A DNA stretch of 64,000 nt. Source: Nocardioides sp. YR527 (GTDB lineage: Bacteria; Actinomycetota; Actinomycetes; Propionibacteriales; Nocardioidaceae). Location of the stretch: the NCBI RefSeq assembly GCF_900101045.1, contig NZ_FNFN01000001.1, positions 558,001-622,000 of the forward strand, in the 5' to 3' direction. Each line of letters starts with the position of its first letter. The stretch's first letter is position 1. Positions 8,699 to 16,075 of the stretch are shown here, one piece after another. The notes under the pieces are model-generated. The model made no database searches. It saw only the letters and a program-made list of their open reading frames with translations, and was not told the DNA's origin. The position numbers were made by a program, and so were the translations under genes.

Positions 8699-8712
8699 TA
8701 GAACGTGTTCTA
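8699..8712. promoter_or_regulatory. KstR operator, shared divergent
   Basis: TAGAACGTGTTCTA sits between the LLM gene (minus) and the GMC oxidoreductase gene (plus). Its right half begins TAGTCT, a plausible -10 for the plus-strand message. Confidence 0.87.
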
Positions 8713-8744
8713 GTCTTTGTCGAAGGGATCACCGGGAGAGAGAA

Positions 8745-10358
8745 GTGAACATGGAAGCCGACTACATCGTCGTAGGCGCCGGGAGTGCGGGCTGCGCCAC
8801 CGCCCGCAGGCTGGCCGAGAGCGGTGCCAGCGTCATCGTGATCGAGGCGGGCGCCAAGGACACCGCCTTCGGGATCAAGAACCTGCTCGAGCTCCCCGGA
8901 GCGGTCGCCGCGATGCTCTCCACGCCGCAGCTGAAGAAGCTGGTCGACTGGGGTTACAAGTCGGTCCCGCAGAGCGCCGCCCTCGACCGGGTCATCCCGA
9001 TGACCCGTGGCAAGGTGCTGGGCGGGTCGTCCTCGATCAACGGCATGCTCTGGGTGCGCGGCAACCGCCAGAACTTCGACGACTGGGCGGCCGACGGCGC
9101 GACCGGATGGTCCTACGACGACGTGCTGCCGGCGTTCAAGCGGATGGAGGACTTCGAGGGCGGCGCCGACGAGTTTCGCGGCCAGGGTGGGCCGGTCAAG
9201 GTGCGCTACCAGAAGGACCTCACCCCGGCGACGCAGACCTGGCTCGACGAGGCGCCCAAGCGGCTCGGGGTCGGTGCGCTCGACGACTACAACGGCAAGG
9301 AGCAGGAGGGTGTCGGTGTCGTCCAGCTCTCGGCGTCCGAGGGGCGCCGCTACTCCGCGTCCAAGGCCTACCTGCGCGAGGACCCCCTGGACAACCTGCT
9401 GATCCTGACCAGGGCGCAGGTCACTCGGGTGCGGATCGAGGGCTCGCGCGCCACCGGCGTCGAGGTGGTCGGCGCCGACGGCGACAAGCAGACCATCAGG
9501 GCGACCCGTGAGGTCATCGTCGCAGCCGGCGTCTACGGCTCGCCGCACCTGCTGATGCTCTCCGGAATCGGTCATTCCGACCACCTCCGTGAACACGGCA
9601 TCGAGGTCCACGCCGACCTGCCGGTCGGCGACAACTTCCACGACCACCTCTTCGTGCCGGTCTCCTTCCGGATGGACTCGGCGCTGCGGCGGCCGACGCC
9701 GGGCTACTTCGCCGCGGGCTTCGCCAGGTCGCGGATCACCCGCAAGGGCTGGGCGGCCGGATCGCAGTTCGAGGCCTTCGGATTCGTACGCAGCGCCCTG
9801 GCCGATCAGGTCCCGGACCTGCAGCTGCACGTCCTCTACTGGGTCTACCCGTTCCCGAACCAGGACGGCGACAAGGCGATCCGCCCGCCGACGAACAAGC
9901 CCGGCCTGTGCATCCTGCCGACGTTGATCTACCCCGAGAGCCGCGGCACCGTACGTCTGGCCAGCGCCGACCCCTCCGCGCACCCGTTGCTCGACCCGGC
10001 CTACCTGAAGTCCGGCAAGGACACCGAGGTGCTTCTGGACGGCATCGCGAAGGTGCGCGAGATGATGGTCGGCCTGGGCGACAACCAGGGCGAGATCACG
10101 CCGGGCCCGGACTACGCCGATCCCCAGGCGACCCGCGAGCTGCTGCCCAACATCGTGCACAGCGTCTACCACGGCGTCGGCACCTGCCGGATGGGCTCCG
10201 ACGAGCGCGCGGTCGTCGACCCGTCGCTGCGGGTGAAGGGCATCGACGGCCTGCGCGTGGCCGACGCGAGCGTGATGCCCTCGATCACCGGCGGCAACAC
10301 CAACGCGCCGTCGATCATGATCGGCGAGCGCGCCGCCGACCTGATCCTGGGTGCCTGA
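8745..10358 (+). CDS. GMC-family FAD oxidoreductase (choline-dehydrogenase-like)
   Basis: A 537-residue GMC flavoprotein that oxidises an alcohol to an aldehyde or ketone. Seen: the dinucleotide fold YIVVGAGSAGCATARRLAESG start (residues 7-27), the GMC signature GKVLGGSSSINGMLWVRGNR, GVYGSPHLLMLSGIG, and the active-site region YHGVGTCRMG followed by GLRVADASVMPS and GGNTNAPSIMIGER. A GTG start is used (GGGAGAG 4 bases upstream); ATG at 8751 is the alternative. It lies behind a KstR box and overlaps the following enoyl-CoA hydratase. A close paralogue is at 24598-26214. It is too short and different in motif to be the classical cholesterol oxidase; a steroid side-chain or nuclear alcohol is likely but not shown. 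Confidence 0.88.
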   Translation: MNMEADYIVVGAGSAGCATARRLAESGASVIVIEAGAKDTAFGIKNLLELPGAVAAMLSTPQLKKLVDWGYKSVPQSAALDRVIPMTRGKVLGGSSSINGMLWVRGNRQNFDDWAADGATGWSYDDVLPAFKRMEDFEGGADEFRGQGGPVKVRYQKDLTPATQTWLDEAPKRLGVGALDDYNGKEQEGVGVVQLSASEGRRYSASKAYLREDPLDNLLILTRAQVTRVRIEGSRATGVEVVGADGDKQTIRATREVIVAAGVYGSPHLLMLSGIGHSDHLREHGIEVHADLPVGDNFHDHLFVPVSFRMDSALRRPTPGYFAAGFARSRITRKGWAAGSQFEAFGFVRSALADQVPDLQLHVLYWVYPFPNQDGDKAIRPPTNKPGLCILPTLIYPESRGTVRLASADPSAHPLLDPAYLKSGKDTEVLLDGIAKVREMMVGLGDNQGEITPGPDYADPQATRELLPNIVHSVYHGVGTCRMGSDERAVVDPSLRVKGIDGLRVADASVMPSITGGNTNAPSIMIGERAADLILGA

Positions 10359-11155
10359 TGTCCGACCTGCTGCTCCGCGAGGACCGCGACCGTGTCCGTA
10401 CGCTGACCCTCAACCGCCCCGACCAGCTCAACGCCTTCAACTCGGCGCTCTACGCCGAGGTCGCGGAGGCGCTGTATGCGGCGGCCGAGGACCCGGGGGT
10501 GGCCGTGGTGGTGCTCACCGGAGCCGGCCGGGCCTTCTCTGCCGGCCAGGACCTGCTGGAGATGGCCGAGCTGGCGGAGGGGGAGTCCTCGGATCTCTTC
10601 GGTGCCGACTACGGCTTCATCAAGCTCGTCAAGGCGCTCGAGGCCCTCGACAAGCCGCTGGTCCTGGCGATCAACGGGATCGGCCTGGGGATCGGGCTGA
10701 CCATCATCGGGTACGCCGACCTGGTGCTGATGTCGACCTCGGCACGCCTGAAGACTCCGTTCACGAGCCTCGGCGTCGCGCCCGAGGCGGCCTCCTCCTA
10801 CCTGCTGCCGCGGCTCGTCGGACGGCAGGAGGCGGCCTGGATCCTGCTCTCCTCGGAGTGGGTCGGCGCCGAGGATGCCCTCCGGATGGGACTGGTGTGG
10901 CGGCTGGCCGAGCCAGACGCGCTCGCCGCCGAGGCGCACCAGGTGGCGGCCACGCTGGCCAAGCAGCCGATCTCCAGCCTCCGGGCGGTGAAGGCGACCA
11001 TGACCGCACCTCTGCGTGAGGGGGCGGCCGCCGCGCGGGAGCGGGAGAACGCGCTCTTCGCCGAGCTGATGGGCGGCCCGGCCAACGCCGAGGCGCTGGC
11101 TGCCTTCGCCGAGGGGCGGACGCCGGACTTCACCAAGCTCCCGCCTGGAGTGTGA
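10358..11155 (+). CDS. enoyl-CoA hydratase/isomerase family protein
   Basis: A 265-residue crotonase-fold protein. Seen: TLTLNRPDQLNAFNSALYAE at the N-terminus, the oxyanion segment GRAFSAGQDLLEMAEL (residues 50-66), INGIGLGIGLTIIGYADLVLMS, and FTSLGVAPEAASSYLLPRLVG carrying the second conserved region, with Glu in the usual hydratase position. It starts inside the GMC stop (TGATG) and thus shares its KstR-controlled message. It could hydrate or isomerise an enoyl-CoA of the side chain or of HIP breakdown; no closer assignment is possible. Its TGA stop forms the first three bases of a KstR box. Confidence 0.85.
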   Translation: MSDLLLREDRDRVRTLTLNRPDQLNAFNSALYAEVAEALYAAAEDPGVAVVVLTGAGRAFSAGQDLLEMAELAEGESSDLFGADYGFIKLVKALEALDKPLVLAINGIGLGIGLTIIGYADLVLMSTSARLKTPFTSLGVAPEAASSYLLPRLVGRQEAAWILLSSEWVGAEDALRMGLVWRLAEPDALAAEAHQVAATLAKQPISSLRAVKATMTAPLREGAAAARERENALFAELMGGPANAEALAAFAEGRTPDFTKLPPGV

Positions 11156-11166
11156 AACGTGTTCCA
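11153..11166. promoter_or_regulatory. KstR operator, distal copy before the CYP51 operon
   Basis: TGAAACGTGTTCCA fits TnnAACnnGTTnnA with the right arm ending CCA. Its first three bases are the stop codon of the upstream hydratase gene. It lies exactly 33 bp (about three helical turns) from the next box. Confidence 0.75.
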
Positions 11167-11185
11167 GATTTCTCTTGCGATGAGA

Positions 11186-11199
11186 TAGAACACGTTCTA
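11186..11199. promoter_or_regulatory. KstR operator, proximal copy before the CYP51 operon
   Basis: TAGAACACGTTCTA fits the consensus. The final TA begins TAATCT, a -10 placed 6 bases before the ATG of the TetR gene, so the operon's first message is probably leaderless and repressed by KstR. Confidence 0.88.
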
Positions 11200-11209
11200 A
11201 TCTGGACAC

Positions 11210-11782
11210 ATGTCCAGTCAGGTGCACGACGCCGTCGGCCGTGGTCTCGACGGCCGTCAGGCGCGTACGTTCGAGCGGCTCCTGGCCGCCGGGTCCGACG
11301 AGCTGCGGGCGGTCGGTCACGAGGCACTGACCGTGCGCGGGGTGGCGGCGCGTGCCGGGGTCTCCTCGGCCACGGCCTACACCTACCTCGCCTCCAAGAA
11401 CCACCTCTTCGTCGAGCTCTTCTGGCGCCACCTCACCGAGGCGTCTGCGGTCGAGGAGGCCGGCTCGCGGGCGGAGCGGGTGCAGGCGGCCGTACGCGGT
11501 CTGACCAACCGGATCGCCGACGAGCCTTCGCTCGCGGCGGCGGTGACGCCGGCGCTGCTGGGCTCGGACGCGGACGTCGAGCGGCTGCGGCTACGGATCG
11601 GAGCCGAGTTCGCCTCTCGGTTCGAGGCGGCGCTCGGGGACGGTGCCGACGGGGCGGTCGGGGAAGCACTGCTGCTCGCCTTCTCCGGCGCACTGCTGCA
11701 GGCGGGCATGGGCCTGATGACCTACGACGAGATGGCCGACCGGCTCGCGCCGGTGGTCGCCGTGATCGTCGGGAGAGAGTGA
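11210..11782 (+). CDS. TetR-family transcriptional regulator
   Basis: A 190-residue TetR-type repressor. The helix-turn-helix reads LTVRGVAARAGVSSATAYTY followed by LASKNHLFVELFWRHL (residues 39-75), and the C-terminal half is the usual alpha-helical ligand domain. It is the first gene of a 10-kb P450 operon, 10 bp behind a KstR box and 1 base before the P450 gene. The recognition helix differs from the mycobacterial KstR I recall (ADVAVGTLYRYF), so it is probably a local regulator like Rv0767c rather than KstR itself. The presumed leaderless start explains the lack of a ribosome site. Confidence 0.85.
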   Translation: MSSQVHDAVGRGLDGRQARTFERLLAAGSDELRAVGHEALTVRGVAARAGVSSATAYTYLASKNHLFVELFWRHLTEASAVEEAGSRAERVQAAVRGLTNRIADEPSLAAAVTPALLGSDADVERLRLRIGAEFASRFEAALGDGADGAVGEALLLAFSGALLQAGMGLMTYDEMADRLAPVVAVIVGRE

Positions 11783-11783
11783 G

Positions 11784-13007
11784 ATGACCAGCACCACCAC
11801 CGAGATCTTCGATCCCTACGACTACGACTTCCACGAGGACCCCTACCCGGTCTACGCCCGGCTGCGGGACGAGGCGCCGCTCTACTACAACGCCGCCGAC
11901 GACTTCTGGGCGCTCTCCCGGCACGCCGACGTACACGCCGCGGTCAAGGACGACGTCACCTTCTCCAACCGGATGGGGGTCTCGCTCGACGCCAGCGCCT
12001 GGAACGCCGACGCCCATCGGGTGATGTCCTTCCTGGCCCTGGACGGCAAGGAGCAGACCCGGCTGCGGAAGCTGGTCTCGGCCGGGTTCACACCGCGGCG
12101 CGTACGCGAGTTGACCCCGCAGATCCAGGAGCTCGCCGACCACTACCTCGACGCGCTCTCGGAGGAGGAGGGCGAGGTGGACTGGATCGCCGGGCTCGCC
12201 GGCAAGCTCCCGATGGACGTCATCTCGGAGATGATGGGCGTCCCGGTCGCCGACCGCGACGAGGTGCGCCGCCTGGCCGACCTGGTGGTGCACCGGGAGG
12301 ACGGCGTACGCGACGTGCCGGAGGCCGGGATGACGGCCGCGCTGGAGCTGATCGGCTACTACGCCGAGATGGTCGCGCAGCGGCGCAAGCAGCCCAGCGA
12401 GGACCTCACCTCGGCGCTCATCGAGGCCGAGGTCGACGGGGACCGACTGGTCGACCACGAGGTGATCGCGTTCCTGTTCCTGATGGTCGTGGCGGGCAAC
12501 GAGACCACCACCAAGCTCCTCGGGAACGCGCTCTTCCACCTCGGCGCCCACCCCGATCAGCTCGCCGAGGTGTTCGCCGACCCGGGCGAGAGCGCGCTGG
12601 TGGGCCCGTGGATCGAGGAGACGCTGCGCCACGACACCTCCAGCCAGATGCTGGCCCGCTACGTCGCCTCGGACGTCGAGCTGCACGGCCAGGTGGTCCC
12701 CGCCGGTTCGAAGCTGCTCGTCCTGCTCGGCTCGGCCAACCGCGACGAACGTGTCTTCACCGCACCGGACGTCTTCGACGTCCACCGCCCCTCCGACGAG
12801 CTCGGCAGGATCATGAGCTTCGGTGTCGGCCGGCACTTCTGCCTCGGCGCCAACCTCGCCCGGCTCGAGGCCAAGGTCGTGCTGGCGGAGCTGGTGCGGC
12901 GTACGTCCGGGTTCGAGGTCCACACCGACCGGGCGGTCCGCGTGCACTCGACGAGCGTGCGCGGGTTCGCGCTGCTGCCCGCCACGTTCGGCTGGAGGTC
13001 GCGGTGA
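11784..13007 (+). CDS. cytochrome P450, CYP123-like
   Basis: A 407-residue soluble bacterial P450. Seen: the I-helix oxygen-activation motif VVAGNETTTKLLGNAL, the K-helix EETLR, and the heme loop FGVGRHFCLGANLARLE with the thiolate at Cys353. It lies 1 base after the TetR gene, preceded by GGGAGAG. Neighbours (SDR, CYP51, ferredoxin) match the Rv0762c-Rv0767c block, where CYP123 holds this place, so that is the best subfamily guess. Electrons probably come from the operon's own ferredoxin and FprB-like reductase. Substrate unknown; a sterol or steroid is likely from the regulation. Confidence 0.88.
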   Translation: MTSTTTEIFDPYDYDFHEDPYPVYARLRDEAPLYYNAADDFWALSRHADVHAAVKDDVTFSNRMGVSLDASAWNADAHRVMSFLALDGKEQTRLRKLVSAGFTPRRVRELTPQIQELADHYLDALSEEEGEVDWIAGLAGKLPMDVISEMMGVPVADRDEVRRLADLVVHREDGVRDVPEAGMTAALELIGYYAEMVAQRRKQPSEDLTSALIEAEVDGDRLVDHEVIAFLFLMVVAGNETTTKLLGNALFHLGAHPDQLAEVFADPGESALVGPWIEETLRHDTSSQMLARYVASDVELHGQVVPAGSKLLVLLGSANRDERVFTAPDVFDVHRPSDELGRIMSFGVGRHFCLGANLARLEAKVVLAELVRRTSGFEVHTDRAVRVHSTSVRGFALLPATFGWRSR

Positions 13008-13019
13008 GCGGTGGGGATG

Positions 13020-13105
13020 TTCACCGAGCTACCTCGGTCAGTGGTCACTCCCTTCGGGGAGTTCCGCGAAGGAAGTGCGCATTCACCGAGTCACCTCGGT
13101 CAGCA
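13020..13105. repeat. duplicated palindrome between P450 and SDR genes
   Basis: The only sizeable gap in the operon holds two copies of TTCACCGAGnnACCTCGGTCA, 62 bp apart (near 13021-13041 and 13083-13103). Each is an inverted repeat ACCGAG-N4-CTCGGT. Between them lies a third hairpin-prone stretch, CACTCCCTTCGGGGAGT. It could be an RNA processing or attenuation site, an operator pair, or a dispersed extragenic repeat. Confidence 0.6.
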
Positions 13106-13119
13106 TCCAGGGAGGACGC

Positions 13120-13899
13120 ATGAGCAAGTACGACCAGCCCGACCGTCGCCCGGCGGTGATCACCGGTTCCTCCTCGGGGATCGGCGCGGAGACCGCGAAG
13201 GCGCTGGCCACGGCCGGGTTCCCGGTCGCGTTGGGCGCCCGGCGGGTCGAACGGATCGAGGAGGTCGCCGCGGCGATCCGGGCCGACGGGGGAGAGGCGG
13301 TCGCGCACCCTCTGGACGTGACCTCCGAGGACTCGGTGGCCGAGTTCGCCGCGAAGGTGGCCGCGGACCTCGGCGACGTCGAGGTCCTGGTCAGCAACGC
13401 CGGCGTCACCCACCCGGGTGCCACGGTCGACGTGGACACCGCGACCTTCGCGGGGCAGGTCGACATCAACCTGCTCGGCGCCCACCGCGTCCTGCGCGCC
13501 TTCGGGCCCGGGATGATCGAACGGCAACGCGGGGACCTGGTCTTCCTCTCCTCCGACGTGGCGCTGAGGCCGCGGCCGTTCATGGGGGCGTACGCAGCCT
13601 CCAAGTGGGGCCTCGAAGGCATGGTCAACGCGCTCCAGATGGAGCTCGAGGGCACCGGGGTCAGGGCCTCGATCGTGCGACCCGGTCCCACCCACTCCGA
13701 CATCGGCAACGAGTGGCCCGCCGAGCTCGGCGGGTTCGTGCTGGAGCAGTGGGTCAGGTGGGGCCTCGCGCGCCATCCGCACTTCCTCAAGGCCCAGGCG
13801 CTGGCCGATGCGATCACCTCGGTCGTGACCGCCAAGCGCGGAGTCCACATCAGCACCATCGACGTCAACCCCGAAGCCCCTGTGCAGGAGGCACGATGA
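13120..13899 (+). CDS. short-chain dehydrogenase/reductase (Rv0765c-like)
   Basis: A 259-residue classical SDR. Seen: the cofactor motif ITGSSSGIGAETAKAL, the NAG motif VLVSNAGVTHPG, catalytic Ser in FLSSDVAL, and YAASKWGLEG with the Tyr/Lys pair. An Arg-rich ARRVERIEE after the second strand suggests NADP preference. Start ATG 13120 has GGAGG 5 bases upstream. The stop overlaps the CYP51 start as ATGA. In the mycobacterial block a homologous SDR also precedes CYP51. It probably oxidises or reduces the P450 product; substrate unknown. Confidence 0.88.
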   Translation: MSKYDQPDRRPAVITGSSSGIGAETAKALATAGFPVALGARRVERIEEVAAAIRADGGEAVAHPLDVTSEDSVAEFAAKVAADLGDVEVLVSNAGVTHPGATVDVDTATFAGQVDINLLGAHRVLRAFGPGMIERQRGDLVFLSSDVALRPRPFMGAYAASKWGLEGMVNALQMELEGTGVRASIVRPGPTHSDIGNEWPAELGGFVLEQWVRWGLARHPHFLKAQALADAITSVVTAKRGVHISTIDVNPEAPVQEAR

Positions 13900-15281
13900 C
13901 GATCCCGACCGTCTCCACCGTCCTGGACGACCAGGACCCGAGCGTCCCCGAGATCATCCGCGGCACCGGGCACCTGCCCGAGATGCGGGTCGACCCGATC
14001 TCGCTGTTCACCCGAGTCCGCGAGGAGTGCGGAGACCTCGGACGCTTCCGCCTCGCCGACAAGGACGTCGTCCTGGTCACCGGGGCCGAGGCCAACGAGG
14101 CGTTCTTCCGGGCGCCCGACGAGGTGCTCGACCAGGCGGCGGCGTACCCGTTCATGACGCCGATCTTCGGCAAGGGCGTCGTCTTCGACGCCTCGCCGGA
14201 GGAGCGCCAGCAGATGCTGAAGAACCAGGCGCTGCGCGGCGACATGATGCGCGGGCACGCGCAGACGATCGAGGCCGAGATCCGCCGGATGATCGCCGGC
14301 TGGGGCGACGAGGGCGAGATCGACCTGCTCGACTTCTTCGCCGAGCTGACCATCTACACCACCTCGGCATGCCTGGTCGGGAAGCCGTTCCGCGAGGAGC
14401 TCGACTCGTCCTTCGCCAAGCACTATCACGAGCTGGAGCACGGCACGGACGCGATCGCGTACGTCGATGCCTACGCCGACATCGAGAGCTTCCGGATGCG
14501 CGATGCCGCCCGGGAGAAGCTCGTCGCGCTGGTCCAGGCGATCATCGACAAGCGGGTCGCGCGCGGCAAGGTGGCTCGGGAGGAGCGCGACCTCCTCGAC
14601 GTGCTCATCTCGATCGACATGGACACCGACACCATCACCGGCGTCTTCATCTCGATGATGTTCGCCGGCCACCACACCTCCTCCGGCACCGCGTCGTGGG
14701 CGATGATCGAGCTGCTGCGCAACCCGTCGGTGATGGCGGAGGTCGTGGGCGAGCTCGACGAGCTCTACGCCGATCCGGAAGGAAGTGGCGCAGTCGAGGT
14801 GAGCTTCCAGGCGCTGCGCTCGATCCCGGTGCTCGAGGCGGCCCTGAAGGAGACGCTGCGGCTGCACCCGCCGCTGATCATCCTGATGCGGCTGGTGCGC
14901 GAGGACTTCGAGCTGCTCGGCGAGACCATCCCGGCCGGCACCCTGCTCGCCGCCTCACCGCGGGTCTCCAACCGGATCGAGGCCGACTTCCCGAAGGCCG
15001 ATTCCTTCGACCCGAGCCGCTACATCGACCCGCGCCAGGAGGACATGCAGAACCGCTGGACCTGGATCCCGTTCGGTGCCGGCAAGCACCGCTGCGTCGG
15101 CAACGCGTTCGCGATGATGCAGATGAAGGCGATCTTCTCGGTCATCCTGCGCGACTACTCGTTCGAGGCGGCACAGCCCCTGGAGTCCTACGCCGACGAC
15201 TTCACCAAGATGGTGATCCAGCTCCAGCAGCCCTGCCGCGTCCGCTACCGGCGGCGGTCCGTGGGTGGTGGCAGAGCATGA
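13896..15281 (+). CDS. cyp51: sterol 14alpha-demethylase-type cytochrome P450 (CYP51)
   Basis: A 461-residue P450 with the CYP51 fingerprints: AAAYPFMTPIFGKGVVFDAS in the B-C region (the YxxF/L(P)xFGxGVxYD signature), MFAGHHTSSGTASW in the I-helix (conserved His before Thr), KETLRLHPPLIILMR, and FGAGKHRCVGNAFA with heme Cys400. These agree closely with the mycobacterial enzyme. Family reaction: three-step removal of the 14alpha-methyl group of sterols. It is followed with a 4-base overlap by a ferredoxin gene, as in Rv0764c-Rv0763c. What is unusual is its place behind KstR boxes, which suggests a catabolic role. Confidence 0.93.
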   Translation: MTIPTVSTVLDDQDPSVPEIIRGTGHLPEMRVDPISLFTRVREECGDLGRFRLADKDVVLVTGAEANEAFFRAPDEVLDQAAAYPFMTPIFGKGVVFDASPEERQQMLKNQALRGDMMRGHAQTIEAEIRRMIAGWGDEGEIDLLDFFAELTIYTTSACLVGKPFREELDSSFAKHYHELEHGTDAIAYVDAYADIESFRMRDAAREKLVALVQAIIDKRVARGKVAREERDLLDVLISIDMDTDTITGVFISMMFAGHHTSSGTASWAMIELLRNPSVMAEVVGELDELYADPEGSGAVEVSFQALRSIPVLEAALKETLRLHPPLIILMRLVREDFELLGETIPAGTLLAASPRVSNRIEADFPKADSFDPSRYIDPRQEDMQNRWTWIPFGAGKHRCVGNAFAMMQMKAIFSVILRDYSFEAAQPLESYADDFTKMVIQLQQPCRVRYRRRSVGGGRA

Positions 15282-15472
15282 AGCTGACAGCCGACCTCGG
15301 GCTCTGCCAAGGGCACCAGGAGTGCCTCGCCGAGGCGCCGGAGCTCTTCGGCTTCGACGACGACAGCTACCAGGTCGTCGTACGCATCACCGAACCGTCC
15401 GAGGAGCAGCTTCCCGCCGCGCGTGCGGCCGTCAAGTACTGCCCCGCTTTCGCTCTAGACCTGGAGGACTGA
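15278..15472 (+). CDS. 3Fe-4S type ferredoxin for P450
   Basis: A 64-residue ferredoxin of the bacterial P450 type, homologous in place and pattern to Rv0763c. It shows LCQGHQECLAEAPELFGF near the N-terminus and KYCPAFAL near the C-terminus. The cluster motif has Cys9-x2-His12-x2-Cys15 and a C-terminal Cys, with His in the place of one cluster Cys as in the C-x2-H class. It overlaps CYP51 by 4 bases, so it almost certainly feeds electrons to CYP51 and perhaps to the CYP123-like enzyme. The cytosolic reductase is likely the FprB-like protein at the end of the operon. Confidence 0.92.
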   Translation: MKLTADLGLCQGHQECLAEAPELFGFDDDSYQVVVRITEPSEEQLPAARAAVKYCPAFALDLED

Positions 15473-16075
15473 ATGGACCGCGCCGAGATCGAGGGTTTCT
15501 GGGCCCACTGGCTCGACCTCAACCGGAAGGCGGAGGCCGACGGCAACTGGTCGCCGCTGGCCGACGTGTACGCCGAGGACGCGACGTACGGCTGGATGTA
15601 CACCCCCGACGAGCACTTCATGGCCGTGGGCCGCGAGCAGATCCGGGAGTGGGCGCTCGGCACAGAGATGGCCGGGCTCGAGGGCTGGCACTACGACTAC
15701 CAGGCCACGGTCATCGACGACGTCAACGCCATGGTGATCGGCTTCTGGCGGCAGCGCGCCGGGATCGTCGACGACGCGACCGGCGAGGAGTACGAGATCC
15801 TCGGGATCGGCGGATCCTGGTTCGGGATCGCGCCGCGGCCCGACGGTGAGGGGCTGGAGTTCGCCTGGCAGCGGGACTGGTTCGACCTCGGCTCCACCGC
15901 GACCACCTTCCTCGACATCGTCAAGGCGAAGAAGGCGACCGCCGGGCTGCTGGAGCGGATGTCGCTGAACGGCATCGAGCAACCCGGCCACTACCGCCTC
16001 GCCGACCTGCCCTCGACCGTCTGGCCGCCGCCGGTGGCGGCCGGGAACTTCGTGACCCAGGAGCTGCCGAGATGA
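15473..16075 (+). CDS. SnoaL/NTF2-like protein (Rv0762c-like position)
   Basis: A 200-residue protein starting directly after the ferredoxin stop. The first 130 residues read as an NTF2/SnoaL cone: EIEGFWAHWLDLNRKAEADG, DVYAEDATYGWMYTPDEHF, EWALGTEMAGLEGWHYDYQA. The last 65 residues (FLDIVKAKKATAGLLERMSLNG onward) are outside the usual domain. Rv0762c occupies the same place in M. tuberculosis. No enzymatic residues can be named. Its fixed position between ferredoxin and aldehyde dehydrogenase argues for a role in handling the demethylation product. Confidence 0.75.
   Translation: MDRAEIEGFWAHWLDLNRKAEADGNWSPLADVYAEDATYGWMYTPDEHFMAVGREQIREWALGTEMAGLEGWHYDYQATVIDDVNAMVIGFWRQRAGIVDDATGEEYEILGIGGSWFGIAPRPDGEGLEFAWQRDWFDLGSTATTFLDIVKAKKATAGLLERMSLNGIEQPGHYRLADLPSTVWPPPVAAGNFVTQELPR

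Noticed and set aside
8745..10358. The GMC oxidoreductases as cholesterol oxidase (ChoD/ChoOx)
   Set aside because: They lack the longer insertions of cholesterol oxidases and have no Tat signal. Their blocks (GKVLGGSSSINGMLWVRG, YHGVGTCRMG) are of the choline-dehydrogenase type.
11210..11782. Naming the TetR gene as kstR because of the boxes before it
   Set aside because: The recognition helix (GVSSATAYTYLASK) differs from the KstR sequence I recall (DVAVGTLYRYFPSK), and its place matches the local regulator of the CYP51 block. The kstR gene is probably outside the window.
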